Positions 5,720 to 13,074 of a DNA stretch of 13,074 bases are shown piece by piece. The stretch's first letter is position 1. Every line of letters begins with the position of its first letter. The translations under genes and the position numbers were made by a program. The stretch spans positions 1 to 13,074 of the forward strand of contig CANETR010000012.1 in assembly GCA_947441325.1 (NCBI GenBank), in the 5' to 3' direction. Source of the stretch: Saprospiraceae bacterium. GTDB lineage: Bacteria > Bacteroidota > Bacteroidia > Chitinophagales > Saprospiraceae. The notes beneath the pieces are model-generated. The model searched no databases. It saw only the letters and a program-made list of their open reading frames with translations, and was not told the origin of the DNA.

Positions 5720-7525
5720 TTACAACTTCTGCAATTCCACCAATTTTTTATATATACCATCTTTGGCGATAAGAGCCTCGTGATTGCCCTGTTCCACAAT
5801 TTTGCCCTCTTGTAGGACGATAATTTCATCTACATTTCTGATGGTGGATAGTCGGTGCGCAATGATAATGGCTGTGCGGCTTTCGAGTAGTTTTTCCAAT
5901 GCTAACTGGACTGCTTTTTCCGATTCTGAGTCGAGTGCCGAGGTGGCTTCGTCCATTAATAATATTTGAGGGTTGCGTAGAATTGCACGCGCTAGTGTAA
6001 GACGTTGTCTTTGTCCGCCGCTTAGTTTCATGCCACGGTCGCCAATGTAGCTATTGTATCCATCGGCAGTTTCCATGATAAAGTCATGCGCCTGTGCCAT
6101 TTTTGCGGCAGCGATAACTTCTGCCTCGCCTACATTTTCAAGCCCAAAAACAATGTTGTTGAAAATACTGTCATTGAACAACACAGCATCCTGGGAAACG
6201 ATTCCGAAAAGAGCTCTTAAATCGGACAGTTTGTAATCGTTTATATCGATACCGTCCAGCAAAATTCTTCCAGAAACAACTTCATAAAACCTTGGCAACA
6301 AATCGGCAATGGTAGATTTACCAGATCCCGAAACCCCTACCAGCGCAAGGCTTTTTCCTTTTTCAAGCCTGAAGGAAATATTATCGAGCACCTGTTGTTG
6401 GGCCTCGTAGTTAAATGAAACACTTTCAAATTGAATCTCTTTTTCGAAACTTTTCAAGGCCAGTGCATCGGGTTTATTTTGAATATCGACCTGACTGTTG
6501 AGAATACTATTAATCCTTTCGGCTGCAGCCCTCCCCTTTTGTATATCGTACATAGCCGAAGCAAAATTTTTGGCCGGATCGATGATATTGTAAAACATTA
6601 AAATGTACATCACAAAGGTAGAAGCCTCGAAATTACCACTAAAAACCAGATTGCCACCGTAAAGTAAAAGTGCAGCGATGACACAGATGCCCAAAAATTC
6701 ACTCATGGGCGAAGCAAGCTCCCTGCGTCTTTGTATCTTATTGCTGAGGCTTAGGTATTTTTTATTTTCCTGGCTAAACTTTTCAGCCTGATATTTTTCG
6801 GCGCCAAAGCCTTGTATCACTCTCAATCCGCCTATACTTTCATCGATGATCGACAAAATGCTGCCCAATGATTCCTGTGCCTTACCCGAATTCTTTCGTA
6901 GGCTTTTGCTGAGGCGGCCTATTCCAATCCCAACAAATAAAAAGAGCCCGAAGGAAAAGAGCGTTAGTCCGGGACTGATGTAAAGCATTACAATTATGGA
7001 ACCTAAGAGCGTAATCGGCGATCGAACAAGGGTTTCGAGCGAGCGCAGAATACTCCATTGAATCTCGCTTACATCGCTGCTTAGTCTCGACATCAAATCC
7101 CCTTTGCGTTCCGAAGAGTAAAAAGAAAGCGGAAGTTCAAGTAGTTTTTTGTACACTTTATTCCTGATATCGAATTCAATACCATTTCTTACAGGTGCCA
7201 TTACATACAGAGAAAGGTATCGAAAAAGATTTTTTAAGAAGAAACAGGCTACAATAACAATACAAACCAGAAAAAGCGCTGCACTGTGTCCATAAACTGT
7301 AATATATTCAATCAGACTTCTATTGAACCAGATTATAGGAAAACTAAAATAAGATGAGCCTTCATAAACAGGCATTGCTGGGATTTTCGATGCAAAAAGT
7401 ATATCCAAAAAGGGTTTAAGCAGCACCATGGAGACAATGCTGAAAAAGGCTGTAAGTATATTAAAAATGATATTCAGAAGCGCCTTAAAATAATAAGGTC
7501 TGAGATATTCAAATATTTTAAACAT
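5720..7525 (-). CDS. MsbA-type ABC exporter (fused membrane and ATPase domains)
   Basis: A 601-residue half-transporter of the type that works as a homodimer in the inner membrane. Residues 1-330 are the membrane domain, with hydrophobic segments near 13-37, 81-98, 170-205 and 275-315. Residues 362-600 are the ATPase domain: Walker A GVSGSGKST (397-405), Q-loop GIVSQD with Q445, signature LSGGQRQR (501-508), Walker B ILLMDE with catalytic E526, D-loop SALD (529-532) and switch histidine H557 in IIIAHRLST. All catalytic residues are present. Close relatives include MsbA, which flips lipid A core, and multidrug exporters such as Sav1866. In Bacteroidota this family is usually annotated as MsbA-like or multidrug ABC, and the substrate cannot be told from sequence. 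The gene stands alone. Its upstream 87 bp are shared with the divergent AAA+ gene and contain only a one-mismatch -7 element (7544-7551). Confidence 0.93.
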   Translation of the reverse strand: MFKIFEYLRPYYFKALLNIIFNILTAFFSIVSMVLLKPFLDILFASKIPAMPVYEGSSYFSFPIIWFNRSLIEYITVYGHSAALFLVCIVIVACFFLKNLFRYLSLYVMAPVRNGIEFDIRNKVYKKLLELPLSFYSSERKGDLMSRLSSDVSEIQWSILRSLETLVRSPITLLGSIIVMLYISPGLTLFSFGLFLFVGIGIGRLSKSLRKNSGKAQESLGSILSIIDESIGGLRVIQGFGAEKYQAEKFSQENKKYLSLSNKIQRRRELASPMSEFLGICVIAALLLYGGNLVFSGNFEASTFVMYILMFYNIIDPAKNFASAMYDIQKGRAAAERINSILNSQVDIQNKPDALALKSFEKEIQFESVSFNYEAQQQVLDNISFRLEKGKSLALVGVSGSGKSTIADLLPRFYEVVSGRILLDGIDINDYKLSDLRALFGIVSQDAVLFNDSIFNNIVFGLENVGEAEVIAAAKMAQAHDFIMETADGYNSYIGDRGMKLSGGQRQRLTLARAILRNPQILLMDEATSALDSESEKAVQLALEKLLESRTAIIIAHRLSTIRNVDEIIVLQEGKIVEQGNHEALIAKDGIYKKLVELQKL

Positions 7526-7612
7526 CGGCGTTAAATTGCAGGGCTAAAATACAACATATTTTTATCAATGAATGTTATTTGCAGATAGGTTTTAAAACAC
7601 TAACAAAAAAGT

Positions 7613-9100
7613 ATGAATTTAAATTTTTCAAATATTAAAACGCTGGGCGAACTGAAATCTGCCGGCTACCAAAGCAAAAGCATCAAACAGGAGATGCGCG
7701 ACAATCTAACAGAAGCACTCAGACAGAAAAAAAATCTATTCAAGGGCATTTTGGGATTCGAAGATACTGTAATCCCCGATTTACAAAGAGCGGTACTTTC
7801 AAAACACAATATCCTGCTTCTTGGTCTGAGAGGACAGGCCAAAACCAGAATTGCCCGACTAATGACCGAACTGCTCGATGAATACATTCCTGTTGTGGCC
7901 GGTTCGGAACTAAACGATGATCCCTTGCAGCCCATCAGCAGATTTGCTAAAGATTTAATTGAATTACACGGCGATGCAACTCCCATAGGTTGGCTACATA
8001 AAAGTGAACGCTATGTCGAAAAGCTGGCGACTCCAGATGTGAGTATTGCCGATTTAATAGGCGATGCAGACCCCATTAAGGCTGCTACGCTCAAGCTGCC
8101 ATACTCAGACGAACGCGTGATACATTTTGGACTGATTCCTCGCTCGCATCGTTCTATTTTTGTCATTAATGAACTTCCCGACCTTCAGGCACGCATACAG
8201 GTGGCGCTTTTCAACATTTTACAAGAGGGTGACATACAGATTCGTGGGTTCAAAATAAGGCTGCCACTCGATTTACAATTTGTTTTTACGGCAAATCCCG
8301 AAGATTATACCAATCGCGGTAGTATTATTACCCCCTTGAAAGACCGTATCGATTCTCAGATTCTTACTCATTATCCACGCAGTATTGAAACCGCTGCTAA
8401 AATTACTGCTCAGGAAGCAGACTTGAGCCCAGAGCAAAGAAAAGCCATTTCAGTTCCAGAACTTTGCAGTGATTTATTGGAAAGAATAGTTTTTACCGCA
8501 AGGAGCAGCGAATTTGTTGACGAAAAAAGTGGTGTATCTGCCAGATTGAGCATTTCTGCGATGGAAAACTTATACAGTTCGGCCGAGAGAAGAATGCTGC
8601 TAAATTCAGAAGCAGAAACTACTGCCAGAATTGTTGACTTTTGGGGTATTATTCCAGCCATTACCGGAAAAATTGAGCTGGTTTATGAGGGTGAGCAGGA
8701 AGGACCATACAATGTAGCCCTTCGCTTAATGGGAGAAGCGATTAAAGAAAAGTTTTTGAGCATTTTTCCCAATCCCAATAAGCTAAAAAAAGGGAATGAA
8801 AAAGACCCCTATGGAACAATCAACGCATTTTTCTCCGACGGAAATGTAATTTCAATTCTAAACGACGATTCAGATAAAAACTACAGAGAAAAACTAAAAT
8901 CGGTACCCGGTCTGGAGAAATTAGTTTTGGCCCACACAAATCCAAAAAATGAAAATGAGCAGCTACTCTACATGGAATTTGTTCTGCACGCCCTTTGCGA
9001 GTTTGAATTAATTGCCAAAGATTTTATAGACAAAACCCTGCTTTTCAGAGATCCATTGGCAGACGCATTAGGTGATTTGTTTAATGATCGTGATAATTGA
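7613..9100 (+). CDS. MoxR/ChlI-like AAA+ ATPase
   Basis: A 495-residue cytoplasmic AAA+ protein related to the magnesium-chelatase ATPase subunit and to MoxR proteins. Walker A is GLRGQAKT (71-78). The Walker B position reads IFVINELPDL (182-191), with asparagine in place of the usual aspartate before the catalytic E187. Sensor 1 is in VFTANPEDYTNRG (224-236). The likely arginine finger is in PLKDRID (241-247). Residues 270-495 form a helical C-terminal part with a charged, lysine-rich stretch around 375-390. Such ATPases generally remodel partner proteins and often work with a von Willebrand factor A (VWA) domain protein encoded nearby. No VWA gene is adjacent here. Real metal-chelatase activity is unlikely, since no porphyrin pathway gene is near. 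The start at 7613 follows an A-rich leader without a Shine-Dalgarno sequence. A weak -7 element, TAGGTTTT, lies at 7586-7593. Confidence 0.85.
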   Translation: MNLNFSNIKTLGELKSAGYQSKSIKQEMRDNLTEALRQKKNLFKGILGFEDTVIPDLQRAVLSKHNILLLGLRGQAKTRIARLMTELLDEYIPVVAGSELNDDPLQPISRFAKDLIELHGDATPIGWLHKSERYVEKLATPDVSIADLIGDADPIKAATLKLPYSDERVIHFGLIPRSHRSIFVINELPDLQARIQVALFNILQEGDIQIRGFKIRLPLDLQFVFTANPEDYTNRGSIITPLKDRIDSQILTHYPRSIETAAKITAQEADLSPEQRKAISVPELCSDLLERIVFTARSSEFVDEKSGVSARLSISAMENLYSSAERRMLLNSEAETTARIVDFWGIIPAITGKIELVYEGEQEGPYNVALRLMGEAIKEKFLSIFPNPNKLKKGNEKDPYGTINAFFSDGNVISILNDDSDKNYREKLKSVPGLEKLVLAHTNPKNENEQLLYMEFVLHALCEFELIAKDFIDKTLLFRDPLADALGDLFNDRDN

Positions 9101-9198
9101 TTTTTAAAAATTAAATCCGGGAAACCTTTTGATGGAGCACTGCGTTGTTAAATTAATTTAAATAAACTTTGAGGAAATTATAAATTGAATCAACAAAG

Positions 9199-9230
9199 TT
9201 TGATTTTCAGAAATAAGGGTTGTATATTTA
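9199..9230 (+). promoter_or_regulatory. Bacteroidota-type promoter for the TPR gene
   Basis: TTTG (9199-9202) is followed after 20 bases by TATATTTA (9223-9230), which matches TAnnTTTG at all but the last base. Spacing is normal for the Bacteroidota -33/-7 pair. The predicted start near 9237 gives a leader of about 65 bases that contains the short reading frame at 9244. Confidence 0.55.
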
Positions 9231-9243
9231 AGAATTGAAAGGA

Positions 9244-9321
9244 ATGAAATTATTTTTATTAAGTTTTTCTCTTCAATTCATTTTTTGTCTAAATCACCTG
9301 AATGTACGATTACAACGATAA
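9244..9321 (+). other. Possible leader reading frame overlapping the TPR gene start
   Basis: An ATG at 9244 opens a 25-codon frame, MKLFLLSFSLQFIFCLNHLN then VRLQR and stop. It ends 20 bases inside the TPR gene in another frame. It begins just after the predicted transcript start and has a GGAA sequence just before it. It looks like a hydrophobic leader peptide, but it could be chance in AT-rich DNA. If translated, it might couple to or hinder translation of the TPR gene. Confidence 0.25.
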
Positions 9322-10711
9322 TCCAGAGGGGTTAAATGTAAATGAACTGGTGCTCCAGTATGAGGGAATGCTCGCAAGTGGAAATACTGTATTTCTCGAC
9401 AGCGACGCTTTCCAAGATTTGATAGATTACTACGAAGAACAATTTGAATATCCGAAAGCCTTACAGGCAATTGAGCATGCGCTAGTGAATTATCCGTTCT
9501 CTGCTGTTTTTCACATTCGCAAAGCTCAACTATTATTGGAAGAAGATCGTATTGACGATGCCAATTCTGCCTTAAATTTTGCAAAACTTTACGAACCAAC
9601 AAATGTAGATGTTATTTTGACAGAAGTTGAAATACTACATCAGTCTCTGGATTTTGATGCGGCGCTGAACATGCTTGATAATGCGCTTGATTTTGCCGAC
9701 AAAAATGACTTGGAAGATGTTTACATGCTCGAAGCCTCCATTCATGAGAGCCGCGAGGATTATGAGGCATCCTTTAAAAGTTTGGTAAAAGTACTTAGAT
9801 ACAATCCAAACAATGAAATGGCCTACAGCAGACTTTGGATGTGCATGGAACTTACCGAAAACTACGAAGCAGGCATCAATACAAGTCTTGAAATAATCGA
9901 CCGTGAACCTTATTCTTATTGGGCCTGGTACAACCTTGGCCATGCTTATACACATTTAGGTCTATATGAAAAGGCTCTGGAAGCCTATGATTATACCATT
10001 GTTATCAATGAACATTTTGAATTTGCTTACCGCGATGTAATAGCCTGTCTGTTCAGATTAGAAAATTTCGAACTTGCCAAAAGATACGTTGAAGATTATA
10101 AAGCCATTTTCGAAGCTGATGCTGAAGTGATGCTCTGGGAAGGCGAGTGCTACGAATATAGCGGCGAGTTTGAAAAAGCCCGCAAAATTTATGCAGAAGC
10201 ATTAAAAAGAGACCAAATGGACGGTCGCCTGCATTATCGAATCGGTGTATGTTATGCAAGCGAGGAAAAATGGAAGGCAGCACTCAAGGCGCTTGAATCA
10301 GCCTACAGACAAAACAAGGAAAGTGAAGAGTTCTGCATTGCTCTGGCTGAAGTTTACAACCAACTCGACGAGACAGAACTGGCCTACACCTTTTATAAAA
10401 AAGCAATCATAATTGCACCTGAAGAACCAATAACCTGGATCAGTTATCTGGAGTTCCTGATTGACAATGAGGATTATGAAGTCGCCTTCGAAACTTTAGA
10501 AGATGCAAGAAAATACAGCAATGATATTCTCTTCGATTTCTGTGAAGTTGCCTTAAATTATTTAAACGGCCACCGTCAGGAAGCAAAAATACAGCTAATC
10601 TTACTGCTTGAAGATGGGCACAATGCGTCTAAACTTTTTGAAATTGCCCCGGAACTGGAAGAGGATGCAGAAATCAAAAAAATAATTTTCAGCTTCAGTA
10701 ACAATAATTAA
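9302..10711 (+). CDS. Tetratricopeptide-repeat protein
   Basis: A 469-residue, strongly acidic protein built almost wholly from helical TPR-like repeats, with no signal peptide or membrane segment, so probably cytoplasmic. The clearest unit is residues 206-239 (YWAWYNLGHAYTHLGLYEKALEAYDY and following), with the W/LG/Y/A/A pattern of a TPR. Others lie near 38-66, 70-100, 140-170, 274-306, 308-340, 342-374 and 378-405. TPRs bind other proteins and the partner is unknown. The N-terminal part (LVLQYEGMLASGNTVFLDSD then IDYYEE) resembles a TPR family widespread in Bacteroidota that I recall as uncharacterised, which supports the start at 9302. It follows the AAA+ gene by 201 bp but has its own promoter. 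It ends only 21 bp from the convergent ComM gene. Confidence 0.88.
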   Translation: MYDYNDNPEGLNVNELVLQYEGMLASGNTVFLDSDAFQDLIDYYEEQFEYPKALQAIEHALVNYPFSAVFHIRKAQLLLEEDRIDDANSALNFAKLYEPTNVDVILTEVEILHQSLDFDAALNMLDNALDFADKNDLEDVYMLEASIHESREDYEASFKSLVKVLRYNPNNEMAYSRLWMCMELTENYEAGINTSLEIIDREPYSYWAWYNLGHAYTHLGLYEKALEAYDYTIVINEHFEFAYRDVIACLFRLENFELAKRYVEDYKAIFEADAEVMLWEGECYEYSGEFEKARKIYAEALKRDQMDGRLHYRIGVCYASEEKWKAALKALESAYRQNKESEEFCIALAEVYNQLDETELAYTFYKKAIIIAPEEPITWISYLEFLIDNEDYEVAFETLEDARKYSNDILFDFCEVALNYLNGHRQEAKIQLILLLEDGHNASKLFEIAPELEEDAEIKKIIFSFSNNN

Positions 10712-10732
10712 GTACTGAAAGCCTTACAGAAG

Positions 10733-12292
10733 CTACTGCACCCAGTTTTCTTTATCAAGATTTCTGAATTGTACAGCTAATGCAATATGTTCCGAGTTGA
10801 TTTTCTCTGATTCTGCAAGATCAGCAATTGTTCTTGCAACTTTTAAAATTCTGTCATAAGCCCTGGCTGAGAGCTGATGAAAATTCATTGCTTTTTTCAA
10901 AAGTGCACTACCTAAAGCATCGAGCTGACAGTACTTCTGAATCAACTTACTGCTCATTTGTGCATTGCAGTGAATTCCCGGAAAGTCCTTAAATCTTTCA
11001 AGCTGTAGCGCTCTCGCCCTTAGTACTCGATCCCTAACATTTTCACTGCTCTCGGCCGGCATTTCTTCTGATGAGAGTGTATCGAAATTCACAGGTTCAA
11101 CCTCTACATGCAGGTCGATTCTGTCGAGCAAGGGGCCCGATATTTTGTTCAGATATTTCTGAACGGTTACCGGAGAACAGACACATTCCTTCTCGGGATG
11201 CGTGTAATAACCGCAAGGACATGGATTCATGGAAGCTACGAGCATAAAATTGGCCGGATATTCTACGGTGAATCTCGAGCGGGAAATGACCATATTGCGT
11301 GATTCCATGGGTTGACGCAAGACCTCCAGTACAGCACGCTTAAACTCGGGCAATTCGTCCAAAAACAATACACCATTGTGTGCCAAAGATATTTCACCGG
11401 GCTTTGGTTGTACGCCCCCTCCTACCAAGGCAACATCGCTTATGGTATGATGTGGCGCCCTGAAAGGTCTTTCAGACACAAGTGAAGCCTGTTCGGGCAA
11501 CAAACCGGTAACGGAGTGAATCTTGGTGGTTTCCAAAGCTTCTTTGAGAGAGAGTGGCGGTAAAATCGTGGGCATTCTTTTAGCGAGCATGGTTTTGCCG
11601 GCACCCGGCGGTCCGATTAAGATTACATTATGTCCGCCTGCTGCAGCAATTTCCAATGCTTTTTTAACACTCTCCTGCCCTTTCACATCGGCAAAATCCA
11701 CACTGAGGTGCCTAAGGTTGTAAGAAAATTCCTCACGGGTGTCCACAACTGTTGTTTTCAATTCTCTGGTTCCATTGAAAAATTCAATCACTTCTGAGAT
11801 ATTTTCAACGCCATAGACATCGATATCATTTACTATTGCAGCTTCCCTGGCATTAGCTTTGGGCAGAATAAAACCTTTAAATTTTTCTTTTCGAGCCTGA
11901 ATAGCAATGGGCAGGGCTCCTTTGATAGGTCTTAAGGTTCCATCCAGAGACAGTTCACCCATGATTATATATTCTGAAAGCGGCTCAGGTTTTATTTGAT
12001 CGGTAGCTGCCAAAATCCCCATTGCCAAAGGCAAATCATAGTTTGAACCCTCTTTTTTAATATCAGCCGGAGCCATATTAATGACAATTCTCAAACGTGG
12101 AATCCTTAAACCCGCCGATTTTAAGGCACTTTCAATTCTCCAATAACCTTCTTTCACGGCATTATCGGGAAGTCCCACCAGGGAGTAACCTGGTTTACCA
12201 TTTGGACCGAGTGGACCACCACAATCAACCTCAATGGTAACTGTTTGTGCATCGATACCATAAACTGCACTGGCAAAGGCTTTTACTAACAT
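10733..12292 (-). CDS. comM: ComM/YifB family AAA+ protein (Mg-chelatase-like)
   Basis: A 519-residue protein, the normal length for the family. The N-terminal domain (about 20-175) is the Lon-like ChlI domain with GYSLVGLPDNAVKE (35-48) and YDLPLAMGIL (85-94). The AAA+ domain (about 195-400) has Walker A GPPGAGKT (227-234), Walker B VLFLDELPEF (308-317), sensor 1 in SMNPCPCGYY (354-363) and the arginine-finger segment GPLLDRIDLH (386-395). A cysteine cluster, C358, C360, C370 and C372, is the conserved metal-site-like insertion of this family. The C-terminal Mg-chelatase C domain spans about 410-510, with LSARAYDRILKVARTIADL. In Vibrio and Haemophilus, ComM is a hexameric branch-migration helicase that helps integrate incoming DNA during transformation. 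The same role is likely but unproven in Bacteroidota. No other competence gene is in the window. Confidence 0.93.
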   Translation of the reverse strand: MLVKAFASAVYGIDAQTVTIEVDCGGPLGPNGKPGYSLVGLPDNAVKEGYWRIESALKSAGLRIPRLRIVINMAPADIKKEGSNYDLPLAMGILAATDQIKPEPLSEYIIMGELSLDGTLRPIKGALPIAIQARKEKFKGFILPKANAREAAIVNDIDVYGVENISEVIEFFNGTRELKTTVVDTREEFSYNLRHLSVDFADVKGQESVKKALEIAAAGGHNVILIGPPGAGKTMLAKRMPTILPPLSLKEALETTKIHSVTGLLPEQASLVSERPFRAPHHTISDVALVGGGVQPKPGEISLAHNGVLFLDELPEFKRAVLEVLRQPMESRNMVISRSRFTVEYPANFMLVASMNPCPCGYYTHPEKECVCSPVTVQKYLNKISGPLLDRIDLHVEVEPVNFDTLSSEEMPAESSENVRDRVLRARALQLERFKDFPGIHCNAQMSSKLIQKYCQLDALGSALLKKAMNFHQLSARAYDRILKVARTIADLAESEKINSEHIALAVQFRNLDKENWVQ

Positions 12293-12329
12293 ATAAATCT
12301 TTTGGGGGAATCAATAAATTTTTGTTTCA

Positions 12330-12345
12330 GTCTACAAATATAGAC
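12330..12345 (-). promoter_or_regulatory. Promoter -7 element of comM within a small inverted repeat
   Basis: On the minus strand TATATTTG (12342-12335) is a perfect -7 element, about 43 bases before the ATG. It lies in GTCTATATTTGTAGAC, whose 5-base ends (GTCTA and TAGAC) are complementary. No clear TTG is found at the -33 distance, which could mean dependence on an activator or a weak promoter. Confidence 0.5.
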
Positions 12346-12431
12346 CCATCAAATGACAATTGCCACTAAATTTTCTTGTCAATGAACAATTTTTCAAATT
12401 ATTTTTGGGAAAAGAAGCAACAAAAAACTAC

Positions 12432-12452
12432 TGACTATTTTACAAATAGTCA
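12432..12452. promoter_or_regulatory. Operator-like perfect inverted repeat
   Basis: The core GACTATTTTACAAATAGTC (12433-12451) has 8-base arms around TAC, and one further T/A pair extends the arms to 9 bases. It fills the spacer just before the -7 element at 12453. This is a typical place for a dimeric repressor to bind. The regulator is unknown. Confidence 0.55.
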
Positions 12453-12460
12453 TAGCTTTG
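12453..12460 (+). promoter_or_regulatory. Bacteroidota-type -7 element for the DUF5723-like gene
   Basis: TAGCTTTG matches TAnnTTTG perfectly, 40 bases before the ATG at 12501. The -33 region (about 12430-12433, ACTG) is a weak match. The leader would be about 34 bases, without a Shine-Dalgarno sequence. Confidence 0.55.
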
Positions 12461-12500
12461 CACCCTGATTCAGTGTAAACGCTAATTTAAATCAATTCTA

Positions 12501-13074
12501 ATGAAGAAACTTATTTTTACGATTTTGTCTTTTGCGATTTTAATAAAAATAGAAGCACAGGGAAACCTTGGATTTCACAGTGACAACTACTCAGGGGTAT
12601 ATTCTCTAAATTTCAACCCTGCCGAAATTGTAGACAATCGCTACCGTTTCCACATGAATATTTTTTCTTTGGATCAAACATTTAGCAATAATTATCTGGG
12701 CGTTAAGGGAAATGCCCTATTTGCAGATAGAGATTCCGCATTTAATGACCCTGATTTTAACAGAAACTGGGTAGTGGAAAGATTGAACGGAAAAAGTAAG
12801 TCCATTTATCAAAACATGAACATAGGACTTTTGCCCTCTTTTATCTTCACTTTTGGCAAGAAAACACAACATGCTGTTGGTTTCAACATGAAACTAAGAA
12901 CCATGGTAAATGCCAATGGAATTGATGAAGTTACTGCTCGTCAGGCATGGTGGGAACAAAGTCTTGTCGATCTTTACAATATTGACATTCAAAATAAAAA
13001 TCTTTCGATACAGACTGCTGTATGGGCCGACTATGGCGTCACCTATGGCCGCGACATCATCAAAACAGGGCCAC
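12501..13074 (+). CDS. DUF5723-like outer-membrane protein (3' end beyond window)
   Basis: The frame from the ATG at 12501 is open for 191 codons to the window edge. Residues 1-20 are a signal peptide (MKK, hydrophobic LIFTILSFAILI, likely cleavage after EAQ). The mature protein begins GNLGFHSDNYSGVYSLNFNP (21-40), the 'many N and P residues, then beta strands' opening seen in Bacteroidota DUF5723 beta-barrel proteins. Alternating polar and aromatic strands follow: RYRFHMNIFSL (47-57), NIGLLPSFIFTFG (109-121), AVGFNMKLRT (126-135), and QTAVWADYGVTYG (172-184). Family assignment is from recognition of this pattern, not a search. Outer-membrane location is likely. No function is established for the family. 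Its promoter carries a palindrome between the -33 and -7 positions, so it is probably regulated. Confidence 0.75.
   Translation, partial: MKKLIFTILSFAILIKIEAQGNLGFHSDNYSGVYSLNFNPAEIVDNRYRFHMNIFSLDQTFSNNYLGVKGNALFADRDSAFNDPDFNRNWVVERLNGKSKSIYQNMNIGLLPSFIFTFGKKTQHAVGFNMKLRTMVNANGIDEVTARQAWWEQSLVDLYNIDIQNKNLSIQTAVWADYGVTYGRDIIKTGP

Noticed and set aside
7526..7612. Divergent promoters between the ABC exporter and the AAA+ gene
   Set aside because: Only one-mismatch -7 elements were found on each strand (CTAAAATA at 7544-7551 for minus, TAGGTTTT at 7586-7593 for plus) with no good -33 element, so they were noted in the gene entries but not listed as sites.
9294..10283. Minus-strand frames of 76-106 codons opposite the TPR gene
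   Set aside because: They are antisense to a well-supported TPR coding sequence and show composition typical of mirrored codons.
7613..12292. A three-gene system of AAA+ ATPase, TPR protein and ComM
   Set aside because: Two genes share a strand but the TPR gene has its own promoter, and comM is convergent with only 21 bp between ends. Nothing beyond proximity ties them together.

Overview
The window looks like a chromosomal stretch of a Bacteroidota bacterium, probably an uncultured or environmental relative of the Flavobacteriales, Sphingobacteriales or Chitinophagales. The evidence is SprB-type repeats in a secreted giant protein, a DUF5723-like outer-membrane protein, several promoters of the Bacteroidota TAnnTTTG type, the absence of Shine-Dalgarno sequences before most starts, and moderately AT-rich DNA. 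No tRNA, rRNA, CRISPR array, insertion sequence or prophage gene was seen.

Layout. Positions 1-3378 (minus) hold the first 1126 codons of a large secreted protein: signal peptide, lamin-tail-like domain, then SprB repeats with a 75-residue period and two larger extra domains. Its end lies beyond the left edge. Next is a small conserved cytoplasmic protein (3467-3811, minus), divergent from hisS (3934-5310, plus). A 409-bp gap (5311-5719) between convergent genes is packed with palindromes, a three-hairpin array, an imperfect inverted repeat and a likely terminator. An MsbA-type ABC exporter follows (5720-7525, minus). It diverges from a MoxR/ChlI-like AAA+ ATPase (7613-9100, plus), which is followed by a TPR protein with its own promoter (9302-10711, plus). 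Convergent to that is a ComM/YifB AAA+ protein (10733-12292, minus). The right edge holds the start of a DUF5723-like outer-membrane protein (12501-13074, plus), whose promoter carries a near-ideal operator palindrome.

The genes do not form one pathway. They are mostly single-gene units of core or envelope function: translation (hisS), lipid or drug export (ABC), DNA processing (ComM), protein remodelling (MoxR-like), and secreted or outer-membrane proteins at both ends. I found no clearly new multi-gene system. The most interesting signals are a foreign domain nested inside one SprB repeat, a shift in codon use along the repeat array, the covarying hairpin array after hisS, and the operator-like palindrome upstream of the last gene.
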